From Metabacillus sp. B2-18 (GTDB taxonomy: Bacteria; Bacillota; Bacilli; Bacillales; Bacillaceae), in the NCBI RefSeq assembly GCF_021117275.1, contig NZ_CP088245.1, positions 1,463,501-1,527,500 on the forward strand: DNA of 64,000 nt, written 5' to 3'. A program made the translations under genes and the position numbers. Of this stretch, positions 33,869 through 42,191 are shown one piece after another. Each line of letters begins with the position of its first letter. The first letter of the stretch is position 1. Below the pieces are notes generated by a model. The model was given only the letters and a program-made list of their open reading frames with translations. It ran no database searches and was not told where the DNA came from.

Positions 33869-34717
33869 ATGCTACACGATAAGACAGTTGCATTTTTAGG
33901 CGCAGGTTCGATGGCAGAAGCTATGATATCAGGATTAGTCAAATCTGAATTTCCAACAGAAAATATCATTGCGACAAATCGTTCCAATGAAGAACGGTTA
34001 TCTGCACTAAACGAAAATTATGGTATCAAAGGAATCAAACTTAAAGATTTACCGTTTGACCAAATAGATGTCTTTATATTGGCAATGAAGCCAAAAGATG
34101 TTGATACAGCATTAAAGGGTATTAAAGATCATATCAAACCAAATCAACTCATATTATCAGTTCTAGCTGGAATTACAACAACATATCTTGAAAAAAACCT
34201 TCATAATGGCCAGCAAGTAGTTCGAGTAATGCCGAATACGTCAAGTGCGATCGGTGAGTCAGCTACTGCCATATCCCCAGGTCATGAAACATCAGAAAAC
34301 AATGTTCGACTAACTCAAGATTTATTAGGTTGCATCGGTGAAGTTTATACAATAGAAGAAAAAGATATGGATATCTTTACTGGTCTAGCAGGAAGCGGCC
34401 CAGCTTATTTCTATTATTTGATGGAGCATATGGAAAAGCAAGGATCACAAGCAGGCTTTGACTTGGAAACAACAAGAGAAATCATTGCTCAAACGATTGT
34501 TGGTGCAGCCAAAATGGTTCAAGAGCAAGATTACACGCCTACTGTACTAAGAGAAAAAGTTACTTCACCAAACGGTACAACAGCAGCTGGATTAAACGCA
34601 TTGGATGAAAATGGTGGGGGTAAAGCCATTGCGAAGGCAGTTGAGCATGCAGCAAAACGTTCAAAAGAAATTAGTGAACAGATTCAAGAGAGTTTACTAG
34701 TTAGCTTATCAAAATAA
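33869..34717 (+). CDS. proC: Pyrroline-5-carboxylate reductase
   Basis: A 282-residue NADPH-dependent reductase for the last step of proline synthesis. The Rossmann motif is FLGAGSMAEAMISG at the N-terminus, and the C-terminal domain has the signature GLAGSGPAYFYYLMEHM and LREKVTSPNGTTAAGLNALD. It is the first gene of a P5C reductase, glutamate kinase, glutamyl-phosphate reductase cluster. That order, without a T-box, is like the osmostress proHJ(A) operon rather than the anabolic proBA-proI set. The choice between proH and proI names is inference, so the general symbol is given. Confidence 0.92.
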   Translation: MLHDKTVAFLGAGSMAEAMISGLVKSEFPTENIIATNRSNEERLSALNENYGIKGIKLKDLPFDQIDVFILAMKPKDVDTALKGIKDHIKPNQLILSVLAGITTTYLEKNLHNGQQVVRVMPNTSSAIGESATAISPGHETSENNVRLTQDLLGCIGEVYTIEEKDMDIFTGLAGSGPAYFYYLMEHMEKQGSQAGFDLETTREIIAQTIVGAAKMVQEQDYTPTVLREKVTSPNGTTAAGLNALDENGGGKAIAKAVEHAAKRSKEISEQIQESLLVSLSK

Positions 34718-34801
34718 ATGAGATTTTGTTTACGAAAATGAAAGACTAATAGAGAGAAACAAAGAATTTGAGAGAGATAAATACGACTCAGGAGTGATAT
34801 C

Positions 34802-35932
34802 ATGACGACCCTAGACAACGAAAAAAAACGGGTTGTAATAAAAGTAGGAAGCAGTTCTTTAACAAGTCGACACGGGGAAATTAGTCGACGTAAACTAGAG
34901 AAATTAGCTGATGAAATTGCCTTACTAAAGGACGAAGGACATGAAATTGTCTTTGTTTCTTCAGGTGCTGTTGCAGCAGGCTATCGTAAGCTAGGTTGTA
35001 TTGACCGTCCAACATCTTTACCTGAAAAGCAAGCTGCTGCTTCAATTGGGCAAGGATTATTAATTGAGGCATATTCAGAGATCTTTCTATCACACGGGTA
35101 TGTGGCATCACAAATCTTAATTACACGAAGTGATTTTTCGGATGAAAAACGCTACAACAATGTACGAAATACACTAAATGTTTTATTAGAACGTGGCATT
35201 ATTCCAATTGTTAATGAAAATGATACCGTAACAGTTGATCGCTTAAAGTTTGGTGATAATGATACATTGTCTGCAAAAGTTGCTGGCTTAGTGGAAGCAG
35301 ATCAATTAATGATTTTATCTGATATAGATGGTTTATACGATTCAGATCCTCGAAAAAATGAAGAAGCAAAATTACTTGAGAAAGTATATGAAATTACTCC
35401 TGAAATCGAAGAGGGAGCTGGGGAGTCAGGCAGCAATGTTGGAACAGGTGGGATGAGATCCAAAATCGATGCTGTTAAAATTGCTATGGCTTCAGGGATT
35501 TCTACTTTTCTAGGTAAAGCAAGCTTACCAAATATTCTAGGAGATGCTGTTCGCGGGGAAGCAAAGGGCACTTATTTTGAAGTAACAAATGAGACGGTGA
35601 ATTTAAATCAGAAAAAACAATGGATTGCCTTTCACTCAGGTCCTGAAGGTGAAGTTACCATTAACAAAAATGTTAGAACGTCCATTGTTGATCACAAACA
35701 TAGTATTTACTCATCGGATATTGAAAAAGTAGAAGGACAGTTTGAGAAGGGTGCTGTTATTCGAATAATTGATCATAAAGGAGAAAGAATTGGTCTTGGC
35801 GTGGTCAACTTTTCAACAGAAGATCTAGAAAAAATGACAAAGGCGTCAGACGAAGGTGTGAAAAAGCAAGAGGTTGTCCATTTTGATGATCTAGTATGTG
35901 AACTTGAATTATCGTTACCTGTAGGAGTATAA
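34802..35932 (+). CDS. proB: Glutamate 5-kinase
   Basis: A 376-residue glutamate kinase with an amino-acid kinase domain (about residues 8-255) and a C-terminal PUA domain (about 275-360). Motifs are VVIKVGSSSLT, VSSGAVAAGYRKLG, NENDTV and GTGGMRSKIDA. It phosphorylates glutamate, the first and usually feedback-controlled step of proline synthesis. The spacing to the reductase gene is 84 bp and to proA 14 bp. It could be a ProJ-type (osmostress) enzyme, but this cannot be read from sequence alone. Confidence 0.93.
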   Translation: MTTLDNEKKRVVIKVGSSSLTSRHGEISRRKLEKLADEIALLKDEGHEIVFVSSGAVAAGYRKLGCIDRPTSLPEKQAAASIGQGLLIEAYSEIFLSHGYVASQILITRSDFSDEKRYNNVRNTLNVLLERGIIPIVNENDTVTVDRLKFGDNDTLSAKVAGLVEADQLMILSDIDGLYDSDPRKNEEAKLLEKVYEITPEIEEGAGESGSNVGTGGMRSKIDAVKIAMASGISTFLGKASLPNILGDAVRGEAKGTYFEVTNETVNLNQKKQWIAFHSGPEGEVTINKNVRTSIVDHKHSIYSSDIEKVEGQFEKGAVIRIIDHKGERIGLGVVNFSTEDLEKMTKASDEGVKKQEVVHFDDLVCELELSLPVGV

Positions 35933-35946
35933 AAAGGAGGAATTAG

Positions 35947-37209
35947 ATGTCTGTAACAAAAGAACAACCAAACGTCGAATCACAAGCAATTGCCGCAAAA
36001 AAAGCCGCAAAAAAATTAAGTTTATTATCAACTAAAGAAAAAAATGAAGCATTACACATTTTAGCTGACACTTTAGATAAAAACACACAAGTTATTCTTG
36101 AAGCAAATGAGCTTGATCTACAAGCAGGCCGTGAAAAAGGCTTTGATGCAGCATATATGGACCGCCTTGCCCTTTCAAAGGAACGTATCTATGATTTTGC
36201 TGAAGGCTTGCGTCAAGTAGCAAAGTTAGAAGATCCGACAGGAAAAATTCTTTCAAATTGGACTCTTGAAAATGGATTATTAGTTGAAAAGGTAACTGTG
36301 CCATTAGGTGTTATCGGTATGATCTATGAAGCGCGACCAAATGTCACAGTAGATGCAACAGGTCTTGCTCTTAAATCCGGAAATGCCATTGTATTAAAAG
36401 GCGGATCATCTGCTTTATCATCAAACAAAGCAATCGTGCAGGTTATGCATGAGGCATTAAAAGAAACAAAAATCCCACAAGAAGCTGTACAATTTATTGC
36501 CAGCACAGACCGTGAAGCAACACAACAACTGTTCACTATGAAAGAACATATTGATGTGTTAATTCCAAGGGGTGGGGGTTCACTAATAAATGCAGTTGTA
36601 AATAATGCTACTGTTCCAGTACTTGAAACAGGTGTCGGAAACTGCCACTTATATATTGATGTTGAAGCAGATGTTGAAAAAGCATTAAACATTCTTGTTA
36701 ATGCAAAAACGGACCGTCCAGCTGTATGTAACGCGTTAGAAACGGCTATTATTCACGAGTATTGGCTAGAAAAGAACCGAGATATCCTTGTGAAAACTCT
36801 GCAGGAGAATGGAATTACAGTCCATGGAGATGAAACAGCTTTAACCTATATCCCTAACTCGGTACTTGCAAACGAAGAAGACTGGGCAAATGAATATTTA
36901 AGCTTGGACTTAGCTGTTAAAACAGTTAGTAACGTTGAAGAAGCAATTGATCATATTGAAGAATACGGTACAAAACATTCAGAGGCGATTGTAACTGAAA
37001 ACAAAGAAACAGCCAAAACATTTATGAGCTTAGTAGATGCTTCAGCTCTTTATCACAATGCGTCTACTCGCTTTACTGACGGTGGAGCTTTAGGGTTTGG
37101 CGCTGAGATCGGTATTTCCACTCAAAAGCTCCATGCGCGTGGACCAATGGGATTACCGGCTTTAACAACAGTGAAATTTATGATGTCGGGTAATGGGCAG
37201 ACAAGATAA
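35947..37209 (+). CDS. proA: Glutamate-5-semialdehyde dehydrogenase (gamma-glutamyl phosphate reductase)
   Basis: A 420-residue aldehyde-dehydrogenase-fold enzyme that reduces gamma-glutamyl phosphate. The catalytic cysteine is in KTDRPAVCNALETAI (about residue 260), and the family signature GVIGMIYEARPNVTVDATGLALKSGNA is split here into GVIGMIYEARPN and VDATGLALKSGN. The length is normal (about 415). AAAGGAGG lies at good spacing, 14 bp after proB. It is the last gene of the operon, followed by a strong terminator. Confidence 0.95.
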   Translation: MSVTKEQPNVESQAIAAKKAAKKLSLLSTKEKNEALHILADTLDKNTQVILEANELDLQAGREKGFDAAYMDRLALSKERIYDFAEGLRQVAKLEDPTGKILSNWTLENGLLVEKVTVPLGVIGMIYEARPNVTVDATGLALKSGNAIVLKGGSSALSSNKAIVQVMHEALKETKIPQEAVQFIASTDREATQQLFTMKEHIDVLIPRGGGSLINAVVNNATVPVLETGVGNCHLYIDVEADVEKALNILVNAKTDRPAVCNALETAIIHEYWLEKNRDILVKTLQENGITVHGDETALTYIPNSVLANEEDWANEYLSLDLAVKTVSNVEEAIDHIEEYGTKHSEAIVTENKETAKTFMSLVDASALYHNASTRFTDGGALGFGAEIGISTQKLHARGPMGLPALTTVKFMMSGNGQTR

Positions 37210-37211
37210 GT

Positions 37212-37247
37212 GAAAAAGAAGTGACCGAAATCGGTCACTTCTTTTTC
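37212..37247 (+). terminator. Terminator of the proline operon
   Basis: A perfect 17-bp stem (37212-37228 with 37231-37247) has a T-run built into its 3' arm and follows the proA stop directly. Confidence 0.92.
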
Positions 37248-37312
37248 ATTTGAGCAAGAATTGGCTTTCTTTCCTTTTCTTCATTATTCTATTTGAAATA
37301 TCCACTTAATAA

Positions 37313-37342
37313 TAGACAATGATAATCATTATCGCTTATAAT
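37313..37342 (+). promoter_or_regulatory. Fur-controlled promoter of hmoA
   Basis: TGATAATCATTATCG (37320-37334) matches the 7-1-7 Fur box at 14 of 15 positions. It lies between a TAGACA -35 (37313) and a TATAAT -10 (37337), so Fur-iron would block RNA polymerase. Confidence 0.88.
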
Positions 37343-37379
37343 ATTAGTAGAACAAAAAATAATTGATTGGAGAGGTTAC

Positions 37380-37712
37380 ATGTTTGTTCAAGTGAAAAAG
37401 ATTACAGTCACAGAGGGAAATTCAGCCCAAGTTGTTGATCGATTTAGTAAGCCTGGTATTATTGAAGAGCAAGAGGGCTTTATTGATGCAACAGTAATGG
37501 TGAAAAAAGTCAGACGTGGTGAAGAAGAGGTAATGGTCCAGATTCGTTGGAAATCAGAGGAATATTGGAAGCAATGGGAAAAAAGTGAGGCTCATATCGC
37601 CGGTCATAAAGCCAATAGAGGTAAACCAAAGCCAGAATACATTGTAAACTCAGAAGGTGGTTTATATAACGTAGTAAGCGTTAAAGAAGCAAAAGTTAAT
37701 ATAGAAGGTTAG
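37380..37712 (+). CDS. hmoA: Heme-degrading monooxygenase HmoA
   Basis: A 110-residue ABM-domain protein that reads almost colinearly with B. subtilis HmoA (YetG): MFVQVKKITVTEG, RFSKPGIIEEQEGFIDATV, VKKVRRGEEEVMVQIRW and WEKSEAHIAGHKAN, with the heme-ligand-position histidine in SEAHIAGHK. It releases iron from heme in the cytoplasm. A Fur box overlaps its promoter, in agreement with iron-limitation control known for hmoA. Monocistronic with its own terminator. Confidence 0.93.
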   Translation: MFVQVKKITVTEGNSAQVVDRFSKPGIIEEQEGFIDATVMVKKVRRGEEEVMVQIRWKSEEYWKQWEKSEAHIAGHKANRGKPKPEYIVNSEGGLYNVVSVKEAKVNIEG

Positions 37713-37741
37713 TCAATGTCTTATGATGTTGGCTTTTTTTA
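37711..37741 (+). terminator. Terminator of hmoA
   Basis: A 10-bp stem with three wobble pairs (37711-37720 with 37725-37734) is followed by a run of seven or more T. Confidence 0.75.
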
Positions 37742-37778
37742 TTGCTGGAAAAGTTTTTTTACCGATGATGAATAATAA

Positions 37779-37793
37779 TGATAATTATTTTCA
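37779..37793. promoter_or_regulatory. Orphan Fur-box-like sequence
   Basis: TGATAATTATTTTCA matches the Fur 7-1-7 box at about 13 of 15 positions. It lies between two terminators, downstream of hmoA and downstream of the convergent DUF1540 gene, so it has no obvious target. Confidence 0.45.
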
Positions 37794-37807
37794 ATAATAG
37801 TAGTGAA

Positions 37808-37833
37808 AAGAGACAACCACGGTCATGGTTGCC
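37808..37833 (-). terminator. Terminator of the DUF1540 gene
   Basis: GGCAACCA pairs with TGGTTGTC (one G-U pair, 37812-37833) around a 6-nt loop. On the minus strand it is followed by TCTTTTC. Confidence 0.65.
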
Positions 37834-37845
37834 TCGAAATACATA

Positions 37846-38007
37846 TTAAAGATCAGTTGGTTCAAATGTTTTACAATCAGTTTCTCCACTGCTTGATGCA
37901 TTCTTTTCTTTATGATTTACTACATAAATTTGAGATGCACCACATTTGTTTTCATTTTTGATGTTATGAACACAGCTGCTTACTTCACATAATACGTCTA
38001 GTGCCAT
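37846..38007 (-). CDS. DUF1540 cysteine-rich small protein
   Basis: A 53-residue protein too short for many gene finders. It starts MALDVLCEVSSCVHN and contains KCGASQIYVVNH and SGETDCKTFEP. Four cysteines (positions 7, 12, 22 and 45) match the DUF1540 pattern, which probably forms a small metal-binding or disulfide-stabilised fold. AAGGAGGTG stands 7 nt before the ATG, a near-perfect ribosome binding site, and a hairpin follows the stop. DUF1540 proteins are typical of spore-forming Firmicutes and often sporulation-expressed. Function is unknown. Confidence 0.88.
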   Translation of the reverse strand: MALDVLCEVSSCVHNIKNENKCGASQIYVVNHKEKNASSSGETDCKTFEPTDL

Positions 38008-38137
38008 TATAAAACACCTCCTTCATTGTTAGGATAAACAAGTTCGATCTATCCTATTCAGTATAAGAGGTGTATTTTGATTTTTAGTGAATGTATAGTA
38101 GTGCTGAATTTATCTGAAAACTTTTATTTTTTAAGTA

Positions 38138-38195
38138 TTGACTCTTAAGTTATCGATGTTATAATCAATAACATACAATGTTAGAAAATCTAACA
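38138..38195 (+). promoter_or_regulatory. glnK-amtB promoter with two GlnR/TnrA boxes
   Basis: TTGACT (38138) and TATAAT (38160) with a 16-bp spacer form a strong sigma-A promoter. TGTTATAATCAATAACA (38157-38173) and TGTTAGAAAATCTAACA (38179-38195) each match the GlnR/TnrA consensus TGTNAN7TNACA perfectly, with centres 22 bp apart. The first covers the -10 and the second lies just downstream of the start. That geometry favours repression, unlike the upstream TnrA activation site of B. subtilis nrgAB. Confidence 0.88.
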
Positions 38196-38214
38196 GATAA
38201 TTAGGGTGATATTG

Positions 38215-38592
38215 ATGAAGAAGATAGAAGCGATAATAAGACCACAGAAAATTTCTGAAGCAATAAAGGGATTAAAGAACTTAGGAATTACTGGATTTAC
38301 AGTTTCTCAAGTTGTAGGAAGAGGGAAGCAAAGAGATACAAAGGGAGTTTATCGTGGCAAAAATTATAATGTGACGTTGCACCCAAAAATCAAACTTGAG
38401 ATTGTATTATCTGATCATATGGTGGAACCAACTATAAAAACAATTATTTCATCTGCGCAAACAGGTGAAGATGGTGATGGCAAAATCTATGTATATCCTA
38501 TTCTAGAAGCCTATAATATTCGCACAGGTGAACCGGATGTTTCAATTGATGATTTAACTATAAGAGAGTTTCCCGCTAAGGAGGGAATGTAA
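38215..38592 (+). CDS. glnK: PII-family nitrogen regulator (GlnK/GlnB-like)
   Basis: A 125-residue PII signal protein. The T-loop region RDTKGVYRGKNYNV keeps the tyrosine of the YRG motif, the B-loop is GEDGDGKIYVYP, and the C-terminal IRTGE is conserved. PII proteins bind ATP, ADP and 2-oxoglutarate and gate the ammonium channel. It resembles GlnB/GlnK more than B. subtilis NrgB, with a longer C-terminus (residues 110-125). The frame opens at GTG 38206, but AGGGTGAT is better placed for the ATG at 38215. It is co-transcribed with amtB, 3 bp downstream. Confidence 0.9.
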   Translation: MKKIEAIIRPQKISEAIKGLKNLGITGFTVSQVVGRGKQRDTKGVYRGKNYNVTLHPKIKLEIVLSDHMVEPTIKTIISSAQTGEDGDGKIYVYPILEAYNIRTGEPDVSIDDLTIREFPAKEGM

Positions 38593-38595
38593 TCA

Positions 38596-39900
38596 ATGGA
38601 GCTTATTCATTTAAATACTGTTTGGATTGTTATAGCGGCAGCAATGGTTTTATTTATGGAAGGTGGATTTAGCTTATTAGAGGCTGGTTTAGTTCGTACA
38701 AAAAATGCTGTTAATGTAACGATGAAAATTTTTGTTGACTTAACAATTGGGGCTTTAGCGTTCTGGGTTTTTGGTTTTGCCATCATGTTTGGAGATAGTG
38801 CATTTGGGTTTATAGGAACAAGTTTATTTGGAAGTCCTGAGAAAATTTCTTTAGGAATAGAATTACCAAGTGAAGCATTTGTTCTTTTTCAAATGGGGTT
38901 TGCTGTTGCATGTATTTCGATTATTTCTGGTGCTGTAGCTGAACGTATGAATTTTAAAGCATATATTGTAGCAGCTGCACTTATTACGTTAATCATTTAC
39001 CCATTGTCAGGTCATTGGATCTGGAATGGTGAAGGGTGGTTAGCTCAGCTTGGAATGAAGGATTTTGCAGGCTCCGCTACAATTCACGCAGTTGGAGGCT
39101 TTGCTGCATTAGCAATGGCTAAGATTTTAGGTCCGAGAAAAGGAAGGTTTAATTCTGATGGGAGCGTCAACGTATTTGCACCAAGTAATATTCCGTTAGC
39201 ATCGAGTGGTGCGTTTATTTTATGGTTTGGTTGGTTTGCCTTTAATAGTGGTAGTACATTAGATGCTTCTAATACATCTTTAGCATCCATAGCAATTAAT
39301 ACAATGTTAGCGGGGGCAAGTGGTGGAACAGTTACATTATTATTAACAATGAATAAATTTGGAAAAGCTGATCCGAGCATGACAATTAACGGTGTACTAT
39401 CTGGTTTAGTTGCTATTACAGCTGGCTGTGCCTTTGTTAATCATTGGAGTGCGATTATCATCGGAGCAATTAGTGGTGTAATTGTTATTTATGCAACATT
39501 ACTAATTGATAATCTCAAAATTGATGATCCAGTTGGAGCGGTTGCGGTACATGGTTTTAATGGTTTATTTGGAACTATTGCCGTTGGTTTGTTTGATACA
39601 ACAGCCGGATTATTTACAACAGGCCAAGTTTCTTTATTAGGCGTTCAACTATTAGGTGCAGTTGTTGTAGCGGTCTGGGGGTTGATTGGTGGTGCAGCAA
39701 TAGCGAAAATTTCAGAGGTAACTGTTGGCTTACGTGCTACACTAGAGGAAGAAGAGGAAGGATTAGACATGTCTTACCACGGAATTCCTGCTTACAATGA
39801 ATTAGAACGATTTACAGATTTACCAACAAGTTTATATAATTTTGAAGAAACAACAGGTATTACTGTTGCAAGAACAGATCAAAAGAAAATTGTAGGATAA
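38596..39900 (+). CDS. amtB: Ammonium transporter
   Basis: A 434-residue Amt/Rh channel with 11 helices. Conserved segments are FMEGGFSLLEAGLVRTKNAVN, the GAVAERMNF loop, DFAGSATIHAVGGFAALA with the first pore histidine, and GAVAVHGFNGLFGTIAVG with the second. A polar cytoplasmic C-terminus of about 60 residues is available for PII binding. It is the second gene of the glnK-amtB pair and ends in a bidirectional hairpin. AAGGAGGG lies before the ATG. Confidence 0.95.
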   Translation: MELIHLNTVWIVIAAAMVLFMEGGFSLLEAGLVRTKNAVNVTMKIFVDLTIGALAFWVFGFAIMFGDSAFGFIGTSLFGSPEKISLGIELPSEAFVLFQMGFAVACISIISGAVAERMNFKAYIVAAALITLIIYPLSGHWIWNGEGWLAQLGMKDFAGSATIHAVGGFAALAMAKILGPRKGRFNSDGSVNVFAPSNIPLASSGAFILWFGWFAFNSGSTLDASNTSLASIAINTMLAGASGGTVTLLLTMNKFGKADPSMTINGVLSGLVAITAGCAFVNHWSAIIIGAISGVIVIYATLLIDNLKIDDPVGAVAVHGFNGLFGTIAVGLFDTTAGLFTTGQVSLLGVQLLGAVVVAVWGLIGGAAIAKISEVTVGLRATLEEEEEGLDMSYHGIPAYNELERFTDLPTSLYNFEETTGITVARTDQKKIVG

Positions 39901-39901
39901 T

Positions 39902-39938
39902 AAAAAGGCGAACCAAGTTTAAAATGGTTCGTCTTTTT
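39902..39938. terminator. Bidirectional terminator between amtB and copD
   Basis: A 14-bp stem with one wobble pair (39902-39915 with 39925-39938) has A- and T-rich flanks on both sides and lies between the converging stops. Confidence 0.88.
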
Positions 39939-39961
39939 ATATTTTGTGGTCTAAAATTTTC

Positions 39962-41047
39962 TTATTTAATAAGAATCGAAAACATTAGCCCTAGATAGGT
40001 AGAAATAATAAAGACTATTCCGAAAGCTAAAGCAATAAACGGAGACATCTTTTTATAAAAGCTAATAAGAAGCAACCCGATAAAGATGACTCCAATTATA
40101 AGTAAAATGACAGCTTCTAGATGAAAGGAAAGTTGTACAATGAATGGAGCGGTAATGTTTTGTCCAATTAAGTACTCTATCCATGGTGCTGGTCCTTCTT
40201 GAATTAATGTCGCGTTTACTTGGTGTGGGGGAGGTAATGTTCCCAATACACCTGTGATGAAAAATACAACCATTAAGATAATTGTCTCTGATTGTACCCA
40301 TTTTATGGGGTTAAATTGATCATTTGTTTTTGTTTTTCTTGCTAAAAATCCATTTATTAATGCAAAAGCAAGAATAGGAATAATACTTAAATGTTTTAAA
40401 AGTAACATCTGTCCATAGGTGAGTACCCATGAATTGGCGTAATCTCTTGGCTCAACAACAAAAAACATAAGGAAAATGCCTGTTATAGTTACTGTGAAAA
40501 ACAGAATTACAGAAAAAGGGGTAAACCATTTTAAAAACAAATGCCAATCTTTAACTTCTTTAGAAAGCCATCCAACATGTAATAGCACACCAACCCACAT
40601 CGTGATCATTAAAAAATGAATAGCGTGTGAAAATAATCCAGGCCAAAGATTAAGTGTTGAAGAATGGCTAGCATAGCCTACTGAGAAGATCATTAATAGT
40701 AAGAAAAATGCTTGAATATATTTAGAGCCCTCAACATAAAGAGTCATCCACAATAAAACTGCAAAGAAGCTTCCGTACAACCAAGCGATGCCAACCTGAA
40801 ACTCAGTTAATATCGAATAGGAAGTTAAGCTTATTAACCCATCAGGAGAAAAAAATAAAATAACTTGTAATACAGGAAGAAAAGTTAAAACAATAATTCC
40901 TAATACAGCTAATAGTAAGCTTTGTTTAGTTACGGTTATAACAGGTTTGTGTGTTTGTGGAACAAATTGTAATACAACATGTCCAACTAAAAAGGAAAAA
41001 AGCATATACGATACATATTCAGTTACTGGAATTAGTTGACTCATCAT
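39962..41047 (-). CDS. copD: CopD-domain copper transport membrane protein
   Basis: A 361-residue membrane protein with about nine helices and a CopD domain at about residues 135-270 (SHAIHFLMITMWVGVLLHVGWL with histidines in the bilayer, as in CopD/PcoD). It begins immediately after the copC stop. Together they correspond to the two halves of B. subtilis YcnJ, where CopC and CopD are fused in one polypeptide involved in copper uptake. No CsoR or YcnK/YcnI-like gene is next to them. Confidence 0.85.
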   Translation of the reverse strand: MMSQLIPVTEYVSYMLFSFLVGHVVLQFVPQTHKPVITVTKQSLLLAVLGIIVLTFLPVLQVILFFSPDGLISLTSYSILTEFQVGIAWLYGSFFAVLLWMTLYVEGSKYIQAFFLLLMIFSVGYASHSSTLNLWPGLFSHAIHFLMITMWVGVLLHVGWLSKEVKDWHLFLKWFTPFSVILFFTVTITGIFLMFFVVEPRDYANSWVLTYGQMLLLKHLSIIPILAFALINGFLARKTKTNDQFNPIKWVQSETIILMVVFFITGVLGTLPPPHQVNATLIQEGPAPWIEYLIGQNITAPFIVQLSFHLEAVILLIIGVIFIGLLLISFYKKMSPFIALAFGIVFIISTYLGLMFSILIK

Positions 41048-41641
41048 TTACCTCTTTTTACGAAATAAGATCCATACCCCGCTAATTAATATAATTATTA
41101 AGATAATAACTGAAATAGTGACGAAAGAAGAGTTATTTGTTGTTTCTTCAACGCTTGTTTCAGTTTCAGGTGAAGCTTGCTCTTCTTCAACTGATGAAGC
41201 TTTTTCATTGTCATTTTGATTTGACCCTTCAACAGATGGTGCTTCAGCTTCCTTATCAGATTCTCCATTTGTAGTATTACTTTCTTCTGTAGCTGGGAGA
41301 TTTACAGTAAAGGGAATTTCTCCTGTAAGTATGTGACCATCCTTTGCTGCAATCTTCCAAGATAACACATAGCTTCCATTTGTAAGTGGACTATTTAATG
41401 TCCCAATTAGCTTACTACCTTGAACTGTTACAGTATCAAAGGATTGCTCTTCATTTTCTTTTGTTAAGGTCAATGTACTTTGGTCTTCAATCTCTCCTGC
41501 AAATTCAATAAAAAGCTCTGTTAGTTCTTGCGTGATTTCCTCACCCTCAGTTGGAGTTGAAGTTTTAACAGTTGTATGTGCTGAAACTGCTAAAGGAAAA
41601 ATTAATAATAAACTGAGTAGCGATAGCATTATGATCTTCAT
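41048..41641 (-). CDS. copC: CopC-domain copper-binding protein
   Basis: A 197-residue secreted or anchored CopC. The signal peptide ends VSAHTTV, leaving histidine as the mature N-terminal residue or next to it, the known Cu(II) ligand of CopC. The CopC beta-barrel spans about residues 22-115 and ends KDGHILTGEIPFTV with the second copper ligand histidine. A low-complexity acidic linker (about 117-165) and a C-terminal helix plus RKKR anchor follow. It is first in the operon with copD. Confidence 0.88.
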   Translation of the reverse strand: MKIIMLSLLSLLLIFPLAVSAHTTVKTSTPTEGEEITQELTELFIEFAGEIEDQSTLTLTKENEEQSFDTVTVQGSKLIGTLNSPLTNGSYVLSWKIAAKDGHILTGEIPFTVNLPATEESNTTNGESDKEAEAPSVEGSNQNDNEKASSVEEEQASPETETSVEETTNNSSFVTISVIILIIILISGVWILFRKKR

Positions 41642-41866
41642 ATCAAAACATCCTTTATTTAGTTATTTCTGTTACTCATTTTAGCATTGAATGCATTCTT
41701 CAGTCATAAACCATTTCTGACAAATTAGCAAACAAAAACTTCTCAGAGGGGTTTCTTTAGATAAAAATAATTATTTAAAAGTTTTTTTGAAGAACTGTGC
41801 GGGTGCCCTTACAGACAAGTCCCCAGATACATATTGTAATAGTACAACGAAAGGGAGGTGTTGTTA

Positions 41867-41971
41867 ATGAGTGGTGCAACTCCAGGCTATGGCTACGGTG
41901 GTGGCTTTGCGTTAATCGTTGTGTTATTCATCCTACTAATTATTGTAGGCTCTGCTTACGTTGGTTACTAA
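41867..41971 (+). CDS. YjcZ-family sporulation peptide 1
   Basis: A 34-residue peptide with a glycine/tyrosine-rich start ([11 protein letters not shown]) and one hydrophobic helix ([18 protein letters not shown]). It has the typical YjcZ family form. AAGGGAGGTG stands 7 nt before the ATG. It is the first of two tandem paralogues; the helix-coding region of the second is close to 85 percent identical in DNA. YjcZ-type peptides are made in sporulating Bacillus and their function is unknown. Confidence 0.85.
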   Translation: MSGATPGYGYGGGFALIVVLFILLIIVGSAYVGY

Positions 41972-42025
41972 AAATTGATTCGTAAAAAAATCGTTTCTAT
42001 AAATATTTAGAAGGAGGAATTTAGA

Positions 42026-42178
42026 ATGGGTTACGGATACGGTTATGGCTATGGCGCAGGATTTGGCGGTTATGGTGCAGGATGTGGAACAGGTTATGGC
42101 TACGGTGCAGGTAGAGGCTTCGCGTTAATCGTTGTATTGTTCATTTTACTAATTATCGTTGGTGCTGCTTGGTTATAA
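42026..42178 (+). CDS. YjcZ-family sporulation peptide 2
   Basis: A 50-residue paralogue of the peptide encoded 54 bp upstream. The N-terminus is expanded into a GY/GA-rich repeat ([19 protein letters not shown]) with one cysteine, followed by the same hydrophobic helix ending VGAAWL. AAGGAGG precedes the ATG. A terminator follows, so both peptides probably share a transcript. Confidence 0.85.
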   Translation: MGYGYGYGYGAGFGGYGAGCGTGYGYGAGRGFALIVVLFILLIIVGAAWL

Positions 42179-42191
42179 GATCGTCAAAGGG

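Noticed and set aside
36324-36692. 122-codon open frame antisense to proA
   Set aside because: Shadow of a highly conserved enzyme gene; composition follows the reverse complement of proA codons.
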